DNA of 6,842 nucleotides from Hyphomicrobiales bacterium. Its GTDB lineage: Bacteria; Pseudomonadota; Alphaproteobacteria; Rhizobiales; Kaistiaceae. How positions within the stretch are numbered: the stretch's first letter is position 1; each line of letters begins with the position of its first letter. Positions 1 to 6,042 of this stretch are shown in pieces. The DNA lies in assembly GCA_017305815.1 (NCBI GenBank), contig JAFKJZ010000510.1:1-6842 (forward strand), written 5' to 3'. Under the pieces are notes generated by a model that ran no database searches, had not been told where the DNA came from, and saw nothing but the letters and a program-made list of their open reading frames with translations. The translations under genes and the position numbers were made by a program.

Positions 1-383
1 GCCGTGTCGCCGGCGACGATGGCGCGATAGCCGTGCTCGCGCAGGATGCGGCGGCACTGGCCGAGCGCATGCACATGGCTTTCCACCGTCTTGATCGTCT
101 CCAGCGTGGCGCCCTTCAGCGCCATCAGCTGGAAGCGGATCGGCAGGAAGTATTCGCCGATGATGTGCAGGCCCGAATCCGGCAGCAGATGGTGGATGTC
201 GGCGACGCGACCGGCGAGCGAGTTCTCGATCGGGATCATGGCGAGATCGACGTCGCCGCGCGTGATCGCCTGGAAGCAGTCCTCGAAGGTGGCGGCCGGC
301 ACGGCCTCGTAGTCGGGATAGACGTCGGCGCAGGCGATGTGCGAGTTGGCGCCAGGCTCGCCCTGGAACACGATCTTCTTCAT
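1..383 (-). CDS. pheA: Prephenate dehydratase, N-terminal part (3' end outside window)
   Basis: This enzyme converts prephenate to phenylpyruvate, the committed step of phenylalanine synthesis in the cytoplasm. Translating the minus strand from the ATG at 383 gives 127 residues before the window edge cuts the gene, so the rest of the catalytic domain and any C-terminal ACT regulatory domain are not visible. The start FQGEPGANSH (residues 6-15) is the typical opening of alphaproteobacterial prephenate dehydratases. MIPIENSLAGRV (49-60) matches the conserved PIENS substrate-binding segment, and the ESHVHALGQC stretch (101-110) also fits the family. No chorismate mutase domain precedes it, so this is the monofunctional form, unlike the fused E. 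coli PheA. It lies 32 bases downstream of kdsB on the same strand with no terminator between, so co-transcription is likely. The ribosome binding site is weak (AGAAG, somewhat distant). The family call is secure; feedback control by phenylalanine is expected but cannot be seen here. Confidence 0.93.
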   Translation of the reverse strand, partial: MKKIVFQGEPGANSHIACADVYPDYEAVPAATFEDCFQAITRGDVDLAMIPIENSLAGRVADIHHLLPDSGLHIIGEYFLPIRFQLMALKGATLETIKTVESHVHALGQCRRILREHGYRAIVAGDT

Positions 384-415
384 GGGATTGGGACTTCTGT
401 TCGAGAGTGCCGGTT

Positions 416-1168
416 CTAGGAGCCGTGCGGGACGGCCAGCAGGGCGCGCGCCCTTTCCAGATCGGCCGGAGTATCGACACCGAGCGGCACGGCGTCAACG
501 AGAGCGACGTCGATGCGCATGCCGGCCTCGAGCGCCCGCAACTGCTCCAGCTTTTCGCGCTTTTCCAGCGTCGAAGGCGGCAGCGCGACATAGCGGTCGA
601 GGGCGGCGCGGCGATAGGCGTAGAGCCCGATATGGTGCAGCAACGGCCCCGGGCCCCAGGGCGCGGTGGCGCGGGTAAAGTAGAGCGCCCGCAGGCGTTT
701 CTCCGTGAGCGGCGACCCGACGATCTTCACGACGTTCTCGTTGGTGCGGTCCTCGTCGCGATCGATCACCGCGGCGATCGTAGCGATATCGACGGCCGAA
801 TCAGCAAGCGGCGCGAAGCAGGCGGCGACCGAGGCCGGCTCGATCGTCGGCAGGTCGCCCTGCACGTTGACGATGACGTCGTAGCGCCGAGCCGGATCGA
901 GGATCGCCACCGCCTCATGAATGCGCGCGGAACCGTTCTCGTGATCGGCACGGGTCATCACCGCCTCGCCGCCTGCGGCGCGCACGGCCTCGGCGATACC
1001 GGCGTCGTCGGTCGCGACCACCACCGGCCCGATCTTCGCCTCGCTGGCGCGGCGCCAGACATGGACGATCATCGGAACGCCGTGAATATCGGCCAAAGGC
1101 TTGCCCGGAAGCCGCGTCGCCGCCATGCGGGCGGGGATAAGCACCAGGGCCTCGGAGGCGGAAGACAT
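416..1168 (-). CDS. kdsB: 3-deoxy-manno-octulosonate cytidylyltransferase (CMP-KDO synthetase)
   Basis: KdsB activates KDO with CTP to give CMP-KDO, the donor for the lipopolysaccharide inner core, in the cytoplasm. The 250-residue product matches the usual length (E. coli about 248). Visible family motifs in order: the nucleotide-binding loop [12 protein letters not shown] (12-23), VATDD (51-55), [10 protein letters not shown] (71-80), VNVQGDLP (100-107) with the metal-binding Asp105, LYFTRA (162-167), HIGLYAYR (179-186), [11 protein letters not shown] (201-211) and [10 protein letters not shown] (230-239). I chose the ATG at 1168 because a GAGGA Shine-Dalgarno lies 8 bases upstream of it. 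An in-frame ATG at 1183 would add MRKTP, but it has no ribosome binding site and its codons overlap that GAGGA. The gene is divergent from the cytochrome gene and leads a probable kdsB-pheA operon, an arrangement I recall as common in Rhizobiales. Nothing suggests damage or transfer. Confidence 0.96.
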   Translation of the reverse strand: MSSASEALVLIPARMAATRLPGKPLADIHGVPMIVHVWRRASEAKIGPVVVATDDAGIAEAVRAAGGEAVMTRADHENGSARIHEAVAILDPARRYDVIVNVQGDLPTIEPASVAACFAPLADSAVDIATIAAVIDRDEDRTNENVVKIVGSPLTEKRLRALYFTRATAPWGPGPLLHHIGLYAYRRAALDRYVALPPSTLEKREKLEQLRALEAGMRIDVALVDAVPLGVDTPADLERARALLAVPHGS

Positions 1169-1176
1169 CGGGGTTT

Positions 1177-1181
1177 TCCTC
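1177..1181 (-). promoter_or_regulatory. Ribosome binding site of kdsB
   Basis: The minus strand reads GAGGA here, 8 bases before the ATG at 1168. It decides the kdsB start: the alternative ATG at 1183 is preceded only by CGGGCAAAT, with no purine-rich core at a usable distance. Confidence 0.7.
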
Positions 1182-1244
1182 ATATTTGCCCGATGAAGGG
1201 CATGCAGGTGTCAAAACGTCTCAATCTGGAAGCGTTCATACGTA

Positions 1245-1272
1245 TTGCACCCAACACTGGAAAGCTTGTAGT
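1245..1272 (+). promoter_or_regulatory. Candidate promoter for the cytochrome c gene
   Basis: TTGCAC (1245-1250) and TGTAGT (1267-1272) are separated by 16 bases. They match the sigma-70 type consensus at four of six positions each. Transcription would start near 1279, leaving a leader of about 75 bases before the ATG at 1355. The placement in the A/T-richer part of the divergent region supports it, but the match is imperfect and was found by eye. Confidence 0.35.
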
Positions 1273-1354
1273 TTCCGCGCCACATGCGGGGGCGATGGCG
1301 CCGAGGCGGCTGCCGACCCCTATCGTCTATTCGAAGCGTCTGGGGCCAAGACCG

Positions 1355-2116
1355 ATGGATTCTTTCGAGCTCAACAAGATCGTCGGTGCGATCCTGTTTA
1401 CGCTTCTGGTTGTGATGTCGCTGAGCATCTTCTCGGGAGTGATCTATTCACCTGCCGTCCCGGAGAAGCCCGGCTTCGTCATCGAAGTCGCCGAAGAGGC
1501 ATCCGAGGGCGGCGCCGCACCGGCAGCCGCGCAGGATCCCGCGATCTCGACCCTTCTGGCCAGCGCCAATGTCGATGCCGGCGCGGCCGTCGCCAAGAAG
1601 TGCGCCGCCTGCCACAACTTCGTCGAGGGTGCCGGCGCCAAGGTCGGCCCGGACCTCTACAACGTGATCGACCGTCAGATCGGCTCGGCCGAGGGCTTCA
1701 AGTATTCCGCCCCGCTGCAGGCCGCGCATGACGAAGGCAAGAAGTGGACCTACGAGCACCTCTACCACTTCCTGAAGAACCCGAAGGCCGACATGCCGGG
1801 CACGGCAATGGGCTTCGCCGGTCTCGCCAAGCCGGAAGATCGCGCCAACCTGATCGCCTACCTGCGCACGCTGTCGCATGAGCCGGCCCCGCTGCCGGCC
1901 CCCGAGGCTGCCGCCCCGGCGGAAGCGGCTCCGGCCGCCGCCGAGGCTCCCGCTGCACCGGCTGCCGCCGAACCGGCGCCGGCTGCACCGGCCGCCGAGC
2001 CTGCACCGGCAGCCCCCGCTGCTCCGGCCGCAGAGCCCGCTCCGGCGGCTCCGGCTCCCGCAGCCGAGCCGGCTCCGGCCGCTCCGGCCCCTGCCGAGCA
2101 GCCCGCGGCGCACTAA
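1355..2116 (+). CDS. cycM: Membrane-anchored class I c-type cytochrome (CycM-like) with Ala/Pro-rich tail
   Basis: This is a monohaem cytochrome c held in the inner membrane with its haem domain in the periplasm, expected to pass electrons toward a terminal oxidase as CycM does in rhizobia. The protein has 253 residues. An uncleaved N-terminal anchor spans about residues 9-31, after the family-typical start MDSFELNK. A short Ala/Glu-rich linker follows, then the haem domain (about 67-174). It carries the haem attachment motif CAACH (Cys83, Cys86, His87), KVGPDLYNVIDRQIGS just after it, and Met152 in PGTAMGF as the sixth haem ligand. Residues 176-253 are almost entirely Ala, Pro and Glu. Known CycM proteins are near 180-190 residues, so the extra length is this tail. 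The start at 1355 fits the family N-terminus and has GGGG nine bases upstream; in-frame upstream ATGs (e.g. 1295) would add an unrelated arginine-rich leader. The gene is transcribed alone and ends at a strong terminator. The family call is firm; the symbol is less so. Confidence 0.9.
   Translation: MDSFELNKIVGAILFTLLVVMSLSIFSGVIYSPAVPEKPGFVIEVAEEASEGGAAPAAAQDPAISTLLASANVDAGAAVAKKCAACHNFVEGAGAKVGPDLYNVIDRQIGSAEGFKYSAPLQAAHDEGKKWTYEHLYHFLKNPKADMPGTAMGFAGLAKPEDRANLIAYLRTLSHEPAPLPAPEAAAPAEAAPAAAEAPAAPAAAEPAPAAPAAEPAPAAPAAPAAEPAPAAPAPAAEPAPAAPAPAEQPAAH
1964..2086 (+). repeat. In-gene repeats coding for AAEPAPAAP units
   Basis: Within the cytochrome tail the nine-residue unit AAEPAPAAP occurs four times exactly, at residues 204-212, 213-221, 225-233 and 236-244, with AAP and AP inserts between later copies. 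At the DNA level the copies differ at synonymous positions (for example GAA or GAG for Glu, and several Ala and Pro codons). The protein sequence is therefore conserved better than the DNA. Less regular Ala/Pro/Glu sequence extends on both sides, over about 1880-2113. Confidence 0.85.
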
Positions 2117-2143
2117 GCCCCGCACATCCCTGCGACAATTTCG

Positions 2144-2173
2144 AAAGGCCGGAGATCACTCTCCGGCCTTTTT
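2144..2173 (+). terminator. Rho-independent terminator after the cytochrome c gene
   Basis: A perfect 12-base-pair stem (2144-2155 with 2160-2171, core AGGCCGGAGA) closes on a four-base TCAC loop. The stem runs into a T tract at 2169-2173. It begins 27 bases after the stop codon at 2116 and separates the cytochrome transcript from the downstream transporter operon. Confidence 0.88.
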
Positions 2174-2209
2174 CTATTGCCAAGTCGGTTGCATGCGGTC
2201 ACGCGGGAG

Positions 2210-2237
2210 TTGCCCTTCGCGCGATCGGCCTTAGTAA
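2210..2237 (+). promoter_or_regulatory. Candidate promoter of the yej operon
   Basis: TTGCCC (2210-2215) and TAGTAA (2232-2237) are 16 bases apart, in the only gap between the terminator and the first binding-protein gene. A promoter is expected here because of that terminator, but the -10 match is poor, so the exact placement is weak. No operator palindrome stands out. Confidence 0.25.
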
Positions 2238-2266
2238 TGAGCGTAGTCAGCCGGAGAATCGCGCCC

Positions 2267-4126
2267 ATGAGACTTGTCGCCGCCGCCCTGCTCAGCCTGT
2301 CGCTGCTGTTGCCCGCGACAACAGGCGCGAAAGCGGACGACGTCTGGCGCACATCGACCTCGCTCATCGGCAAGCCGAAATACGAAGACGGCTTCAAGCA
2401 TTACGACTACGTCAACCCCGACGCGCCCAAGGGCGGCACGCTGAACCAGGCGGCCGTCGGCACGTTCGACAGCCTCAATCCCTATATCGTCCAGGGCAGC
2501 CCGGCGGCGGGCCTGTCGCAGACCGGCGGCGGCCGGCTCTACGACACGCTGATGGACACCGCGACCGACCAACCCGGCACGGGCTATCCGCTGATCGCAG
2601 AGGCACTCAGCTATCCGGACGATTACAGCTGGGTGAAGTTCCGCCTCAATCCGGCGGCGCGCTGGCATGACGGCACCCCGATCACGACGGACGACGTCGT
2701 CTGGACTTTCAATACGCTGAAGGCGCAGAGCCCGTTCCACAACAAATACTACGCCAACGTCGTTAAGGCCGAGGCCACGGGCGAGCGCGAAGTGACCTTC
2801 ACCTTCGACAAGGGCGGCAACCGCGAACTCCCGAACATCATGGGCGAAATGGTCGTGCTGCCGAAGCTCTGGTGGGAGGGCACCGACGCAAGCGGCAAGA
2901 AGCGCGACGTCACGAAATCGACGCTCGAACTCCCGCTCGGCTCCGGCCCCTACAAGATCGATTCGATCAGTGCCGGTCAGCGGATCACCTGGGCCCGCGT
3001 TCCCGACTATTGGGCCAAGGACCTGCCGACGCAGCTCGGCCGCAACAACTACGATCGGGTGGTCATCGACTATTACCGCGACCCCAACGCGGCGTGGCAG
3101 GCCTTCCAGAAAGGCGGCCTTGACGATATCCGCCAGGAGAACCGCATCGCGCGCTGGATTCAGGAGTACAATTTCCCGGCCGTGAAGCGCGGAAATGTCA
3201 TCCTGCACTCCTATCCGATCGCTTCCTCGGGGCGCATGCAGGGCTATGTACTCAATCAGCGCCGCGACCAATTCAAGGACCCGCTCGTCCGCGAAGCGCT
3301 GAACTATGTATTCGATTTCGAGACGATGAACCGGACGCTGTTCTTCGACAAATACAAGCGCATCAACAGCTACTTCGCCGGCATCGACCTCGCTTCTAGC
3401 GGCCTGCCCCAGGGCCAGGAACTGGAGATCCTCGAAACGGTTCGGGACGAGGTGCCGCCGGAAGTCTTCACCAAGGAATTCAAGGGACCGGTCAACGACA
3501 CGCCGCAGGCATTGCGGGAAAACTTCCGCACGGCGCTGCAACTGTTCGAGAAGGCCGGCTGGGTTCTGAAGAACAACAAGCTCGTCAACGCAAAGACCGG
3601 CCAGCCCTTCACCATCGAATTCCTCGAGGCGGACCCGTCCTTCGAGCGCGTCGTGAACCCGTATATCCAGAATCTGAAGCGGATCGGCATCGATGCGAGC
3701 CTGCGTATCGTCGACACGGCCCAATACATCGCCCGCATCAACGACTTCGATTTCGATGTCGTCTCGACCGTGATGGGCCAGTCGCATTCGCCCGGCAACG
3801 AGCAGCGCGAGTTCTGGGGTTCGGCCGCCGCCGACATGAAGGGCAGCCGCAACCTGATGGGCATCAAGAACCCGGCGGTCGACAAGCTGATCGACCGCGT
3901 CGTCTATGCTAGGGATCGCGAGGAGCTGGTTGCCGCCACGCACGCGCTGGATCGAGTGCTGCTCTGGAATTATTACGTCGTGCCGCAGTGGTACAGCGAC
4001 ACGATCAACGTCGCCTACTGGAACAAGTTCGGCATCCCGGAGAAGCAGCCTGAATATGTCGGTATCGACATTGATTCATGGTGGGTGGATCCGGCCAAGG
4101 CAGCGGCCCTGGGGGCCAAGCCTTGA
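2267..4126 (+). CDS. yejA: Periplasmic oligopeptide-binding protein, YejA-like, first copy (Sec signal)
   Basis: This is a family 5 solute-binding protein (peptide/nickel/Opp type) expected to capture peptides in the periplasm and deliver them to YejB/YejE. The 619-residue product is close to E. coli YejA (about 604). A Sec signal peptide covers residues 1-23: Arg2, a hydrophobic core, and a likely cut after AKA. Hallmarks shared with YejA include FKHYDYVNPDAPKGG (43-57), RWHDGTPITTDDVVWTF (about 132-148), a GSGPYKI segment, a VPDYWAKDLP segment, and the C-terminal DSWWVDPAKAA near 603-613. I chose the ATG at 2267 because GGAG lies 10 bases upstream and it starts directly on the signal peptide. 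In-frame starts at 2237 (ATG) and 2177 (TTG) lack a ribosome binding site, and the latter would sit against the terminator. Its stop overlaps the start of the next gene. Peptide specificity cannot be read from the sequence. Confidence 0.93.
   Translation: MRLVAAALLSLSLLLPATTGAKADDVWRTSTSLIGKPKYEDGFKHYDYVNPDAPKGGTLNQAAVGTFDSLNPYIVQGSPAAGLSQTGGGRLYDTLMDTATDQPGTGYPLIAEALSYPDDYSWVKFRLNPAARWHDGTPITTDDVVWTFNTLKAQSPFHNKYYANVVKAEATGEREVTFTFDKGGNRELPNIMGEMVVLPKLWWEGTDASGKKRDVTKSTLELPLGSGPYKIDSISAGQRITWARVPDYWAKDLPTQLGRNNYDRVVIDYYRDPNAAWQAFQKGGLDDIRQENRIARWIQEYNFPAVKRGNVILHSYPIASSGRMQGYVLNQRRDQFKDPLVREALNYVFDFETMNRTLFFDKYKRINSYFAGIDLASSGLPQGQELEILETVRDEVPPEVFTKEFKGPVNDTPQALRENFRTALQLFEKAGWVLKNNKLVNAKTGQPFTIEFLEADPSFERVVNPYIQNLKRIGIDASLRIVDTAQYIARINDFDFDVVSTVMGQSHSPGNEQREFWGSAAADMKGSRNLMGIKNPAVDKLIDRVVYARDREELVAATHALDRVLLWNYYVVPQWYSDTINVAYWNKFGIPEKQPEYVGIDIDSWWVDPAKAAALGAKP
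4111..4115 (+). promoter_or_regulatory. Ribosome binding site for the TTG start of the second yejA
   Basis: GGGGG lies inside the end of the first yejA gene, 7 bases before the TTG at 4123. It supports starting the second gene at that TTG, giving a four-base TTGA start/stop overlap. The in-frame ATG at 4078 would overlap the upstream gene by 49 bases and add a glycine-rich leader before the signal peptide. Confidence 0.45.
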
Positions 4127-6030
4127 GCGGCGGGCCGTTGCACGACGCACATCACCGACCGAGTCTGACGCGGCGTGCCTTGCTCACAGGGGCGGCGGCG
4201 GGCGCCATCGCGCCGATGATCGGCCTTCCGCCGTTCCACGCCATCGCGGCAGAGTCCACGAATTCGCACGGGCTCTCCGTCTTCGGCGACCTGAAATACC
4301 CGCGTGATTTCAAGCATTTCGACTATCTGAACCCGGCCGCGCCAAAGGGCGGCAGCTTCGTCTTCGCAGCACCGAACTGGTACTACAACCAGAACGCCTA
4401 CACCTTCAACACATTGAACGGCTTCACCTTCCGGGGCGACGCGCCACCGCGCATCGAGCTTTGCTTCGATACGCTGATGGCGGCAGCCTCCGACGAACCG
4501 AGCTCGGTCTACGGCCTCGTCGCCGAAAGCGTCGCTGTCTCGGAAGACGGCAACACCTACGTGTTCCGCCTGCGCGATGACGCGAAGTTCAACGACGGCT
4601 CGGCGCTGACCGCCGACGACGTCGTGTTCTCGTTCCAGACGCTGAAGGAAAAGGGGCATCCCGACATCTCGCAGTCGATCCGCGATATGGTCTCGGTTAC
4701 AGCGACCAATCCGCGCGAGGTGACCGTGGTCTTTTCCGGCAAGCAGAACCGGAAGGTGCCGCTGATCGTCGCCTCGACGCTGCCGATCTTCTCGAAGGCC
4801 TACTACGCCGGCCGCGATTTCGAGGCCTCGACCATGGACCCCCCGCTAGGGTCCGGCCCCTATCGCGTCGGCAAGATCAGCCCCGGCCGCTCGATCGAAT
4901 ATGAGCGCGTCACCGACTATTGGGGCAAGGACCTGCCGGTGGCCGTCGGCGCCTACAATTTCGACCGCATCCGCGTCGAGTTCTACCAGGACGACGAGGT
5001 GCAGTTTCAGGCCTTCGCCAAGGGCGAACTGCTGTTCCGCGAAGAAGTCTCGTCCAAAACCTGGGCGACGGGCTACGATTTTCCGGCCGCCCGCGACGGC
5101 CGCGTGCAGAAGCCGTCCTTCGCGGCCGAACGCCGGCCGGACATGTATGGCTGGTTCTTCAACCTGCGCCGCGCCAAGTTCGCCGATCCGCGCACCCGCC
5201 AGGCGATCGGCATGGCGCTCGATTTTCCCTGGACCAACAAGAACCTGTTCTTCGGCCTCTATGTCCGGGCGACCTCCTTCTTCGCGATGTCGGATTTCGC
5301 CGCCTCCGGCTTGCCCGGCCCGGATGAACTGGCGCTGCTAGAGCCGTTCCGCGACCAGCTGCCGGCCGAGGTTTTCGGCACGGCGGTCATGCCGCCCGAG
5401 GCCGACGGCAGCGGGCGCGATCGCAAGCTGCTGCGCCAGGCCGCCACCCTGCTGGCGGATGCGGGCTGGCAACGGAAAGGCAACGACCTGGTCAATGCAT
5501 CGGGCGAGACGCTGACGCTCGAATTCCTGATCCAGTCGCAGGCGTTCGAACGCGTGCTGTCGCCCCTGATCGCCAATCTGAAGGCGATCGGCGTCAACGC
5601 CTCGATGCGCATGGTCGACGCCGCGCAGTACCAGAGCCGCAAGAACAGCTTCGATTTCGACATCATGGCGCATCGCATCATGTTCGACGCCACGCCGATC
5701 GACGGCATCGAACAGATCTTCGGTTCCGCCAGCGCCGATCTGCCGAGCGGCTCCAACCTGGCCGGGCTGAAGAATCCGGTGGTCGACGCCCTGGTGGCGA
5801 AGGCTGCCAACGTCCGGGACCGCGCCGAGCTGGAGACGCTGATGCGCAGCCTGGACCGCGTGCTCAGATCCCTGCATATCTGGTTCCCGGCCTGGCTTTC
5901 GACGGCGCATCGCATCGCCATCTGGGATATGTTCGGCTGGCCGGCGACAAAGCCGGACTACGGCTTTTCGCCGGAAACGACATGGTGGCAGGACGACGCC
6001 AAGGCCGCCGCCATCGGCAAGGCCGGCTAG
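4123..6030 (+). CDS. yejA: Periplasmic oligopeptide-binding protein, YejA-like, second copy (Tat signal)
   Basis: This is a second family 5 solute-binding protein, a diverged paralogue of the gene just upstream, likely serving the same YejB-containing importer. From the TTG at 4123 it has 635 residues. The N-terminus carries a twin-arginine signal: LTRRALLTG (15-23), a weakly hydrophobic Ala/Gly-rich segment, then a probable AIA cut site near residue 42. YejA hallmarks follow: FKHFDYLNPAAPKGG (63-77), KFNDGSALTADDVVFSF (about 155-171), GSGPYRVGKISPGRSI, VTDYWGKDLPV and the C-terminal TTWWQDDAKAAAIG (about 619-632). The two proteins align along their whole length, for example at EKAGW/ADAGW, FERVVNPYIQNLKRIG/FERVLSPLIANLKAIG and NDFDFDVV/NSFDFDIM. 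The divergence suggests an old duplication. The start is uncertain: a TTG at 4138 or an ATG at 4078 would also keep the Tat motif. yejB follows 12 bases after the stop. Confidence 0.9.
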   Translation: MSGGPLHDAHHRPSLTRRALLTGAAAGAIAPMIGLPPFHAIAAESTNSHGLSVFGDLKYPRDFKHFDYLNPAAPKGGSFVFAAPNWYYNQNAYTFNTLNGFTFRGDAPPRIELCFDTLMAAASDEPSSVYGLVAESVAVSEDGNTYVFRLRDDAKFNDGSALTADDVVFSFQTLKEKGHPDISQSIRDMVSVTATNPREVTVVFSGKQNRKVPLIVASTLPIFSKAYYAGRDFEASTMDPPLGSGPYRVGKISPGRSIEYERVTDYWGKDLPVAVGAYNFDRIRVEFYQDDEVQFQAFAKGELLFREEVSSKTWATGYDFPAARDGRVQKPSFAAERRPDMYGWFFNLRRAKFADPRTRQAIGMALDFPWTNKNLFFGLYVRATSFFAMSDFAASGLPGPDELALLEPFRDQLPAEVFGTAVMPPEADGSGRDRKLLRQAATLLADAGWQRKGNDLVNASGETLTLEFLIQSQAFERVLSPLIANLKAIGVNASMRMVDAAQYQSRKNSFDFDIMAHRIMFDATPIDGIEQIFGSASADLPSGSNLAGLKNPVVDALVAKAANVRDRAELETLMRSLDRVLRSLHIWFPAWLSTAHRIAIWDMFGWPATKPDYGFSPETTWWQDDAKAAAIGKAG

Positions 6031-6042
6031 GGCGGGAGACAG

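Larger units (their letters stand above)
1169..1354. other. Divergent intergenic region between kdsB and the cytochrome c gene
   Basis: These 186 bases separate two divergently transcribed genes and must hold promoters for both. The region is visibly richer in A/T than the flanking genes, especially 1184-1280. On the minus strand there is a perfect TTGACA at 1209-1214, a good -35 match, but the nearest AT-rich -10 candidate (CAAATA or AAATAT, around 1182-1190) sits about 20-21 bases away, longer than the usual 17. On the plus strand a plausible promoter is listed separately. A short palindrome, ATACGTAT, lies at 1238-1245. Open frames that cross this region are extensions of antisense frames from kdsB. 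No small RNA or riboswitch structure is apparent. Confidence 0.6.

Noticed and set aside
33..419. Plus-strand open frames opposite pheA
   Set aside because: They are shadows of the minus-strand gene, whose translation is a clear prephenate dehydratase.
407..1354. In-frame upstream extension of the cytochrome frame to 569 codons
   Set aside because: Nearly all of the extension is antisense to kdsB. The cytochrome family starts with MDSFELNK at 1355, and the upstream sequence is arginine-rich with no domain.
1448..2125. Antisense frame coding an Arg/Ser/Gly-rich repetitive product
   Set aside because: It is the reverse reading of the Ala/Pro-rich cytochrome tail, whose repeats create the apparent pattern. 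There is no independent gene signal.
2231..3943. A 570-codon open frame antisense to the first yejA
   Set aside because: It lies wholly opposite a clear YejA gene. Long antisense frames arise in GC-rich genes because few stop codons form. The product is rich in Val, Arg, Asp and Leu with no recognisable domain, and it has no credible start context.
5259..5921. Antisense frames of about 190-220 codons opposite the second yejA
   Set aside because: They mirror the codon bias of the sense gene, have no domain and no ribosome binding site, and overlap each other in different frames.
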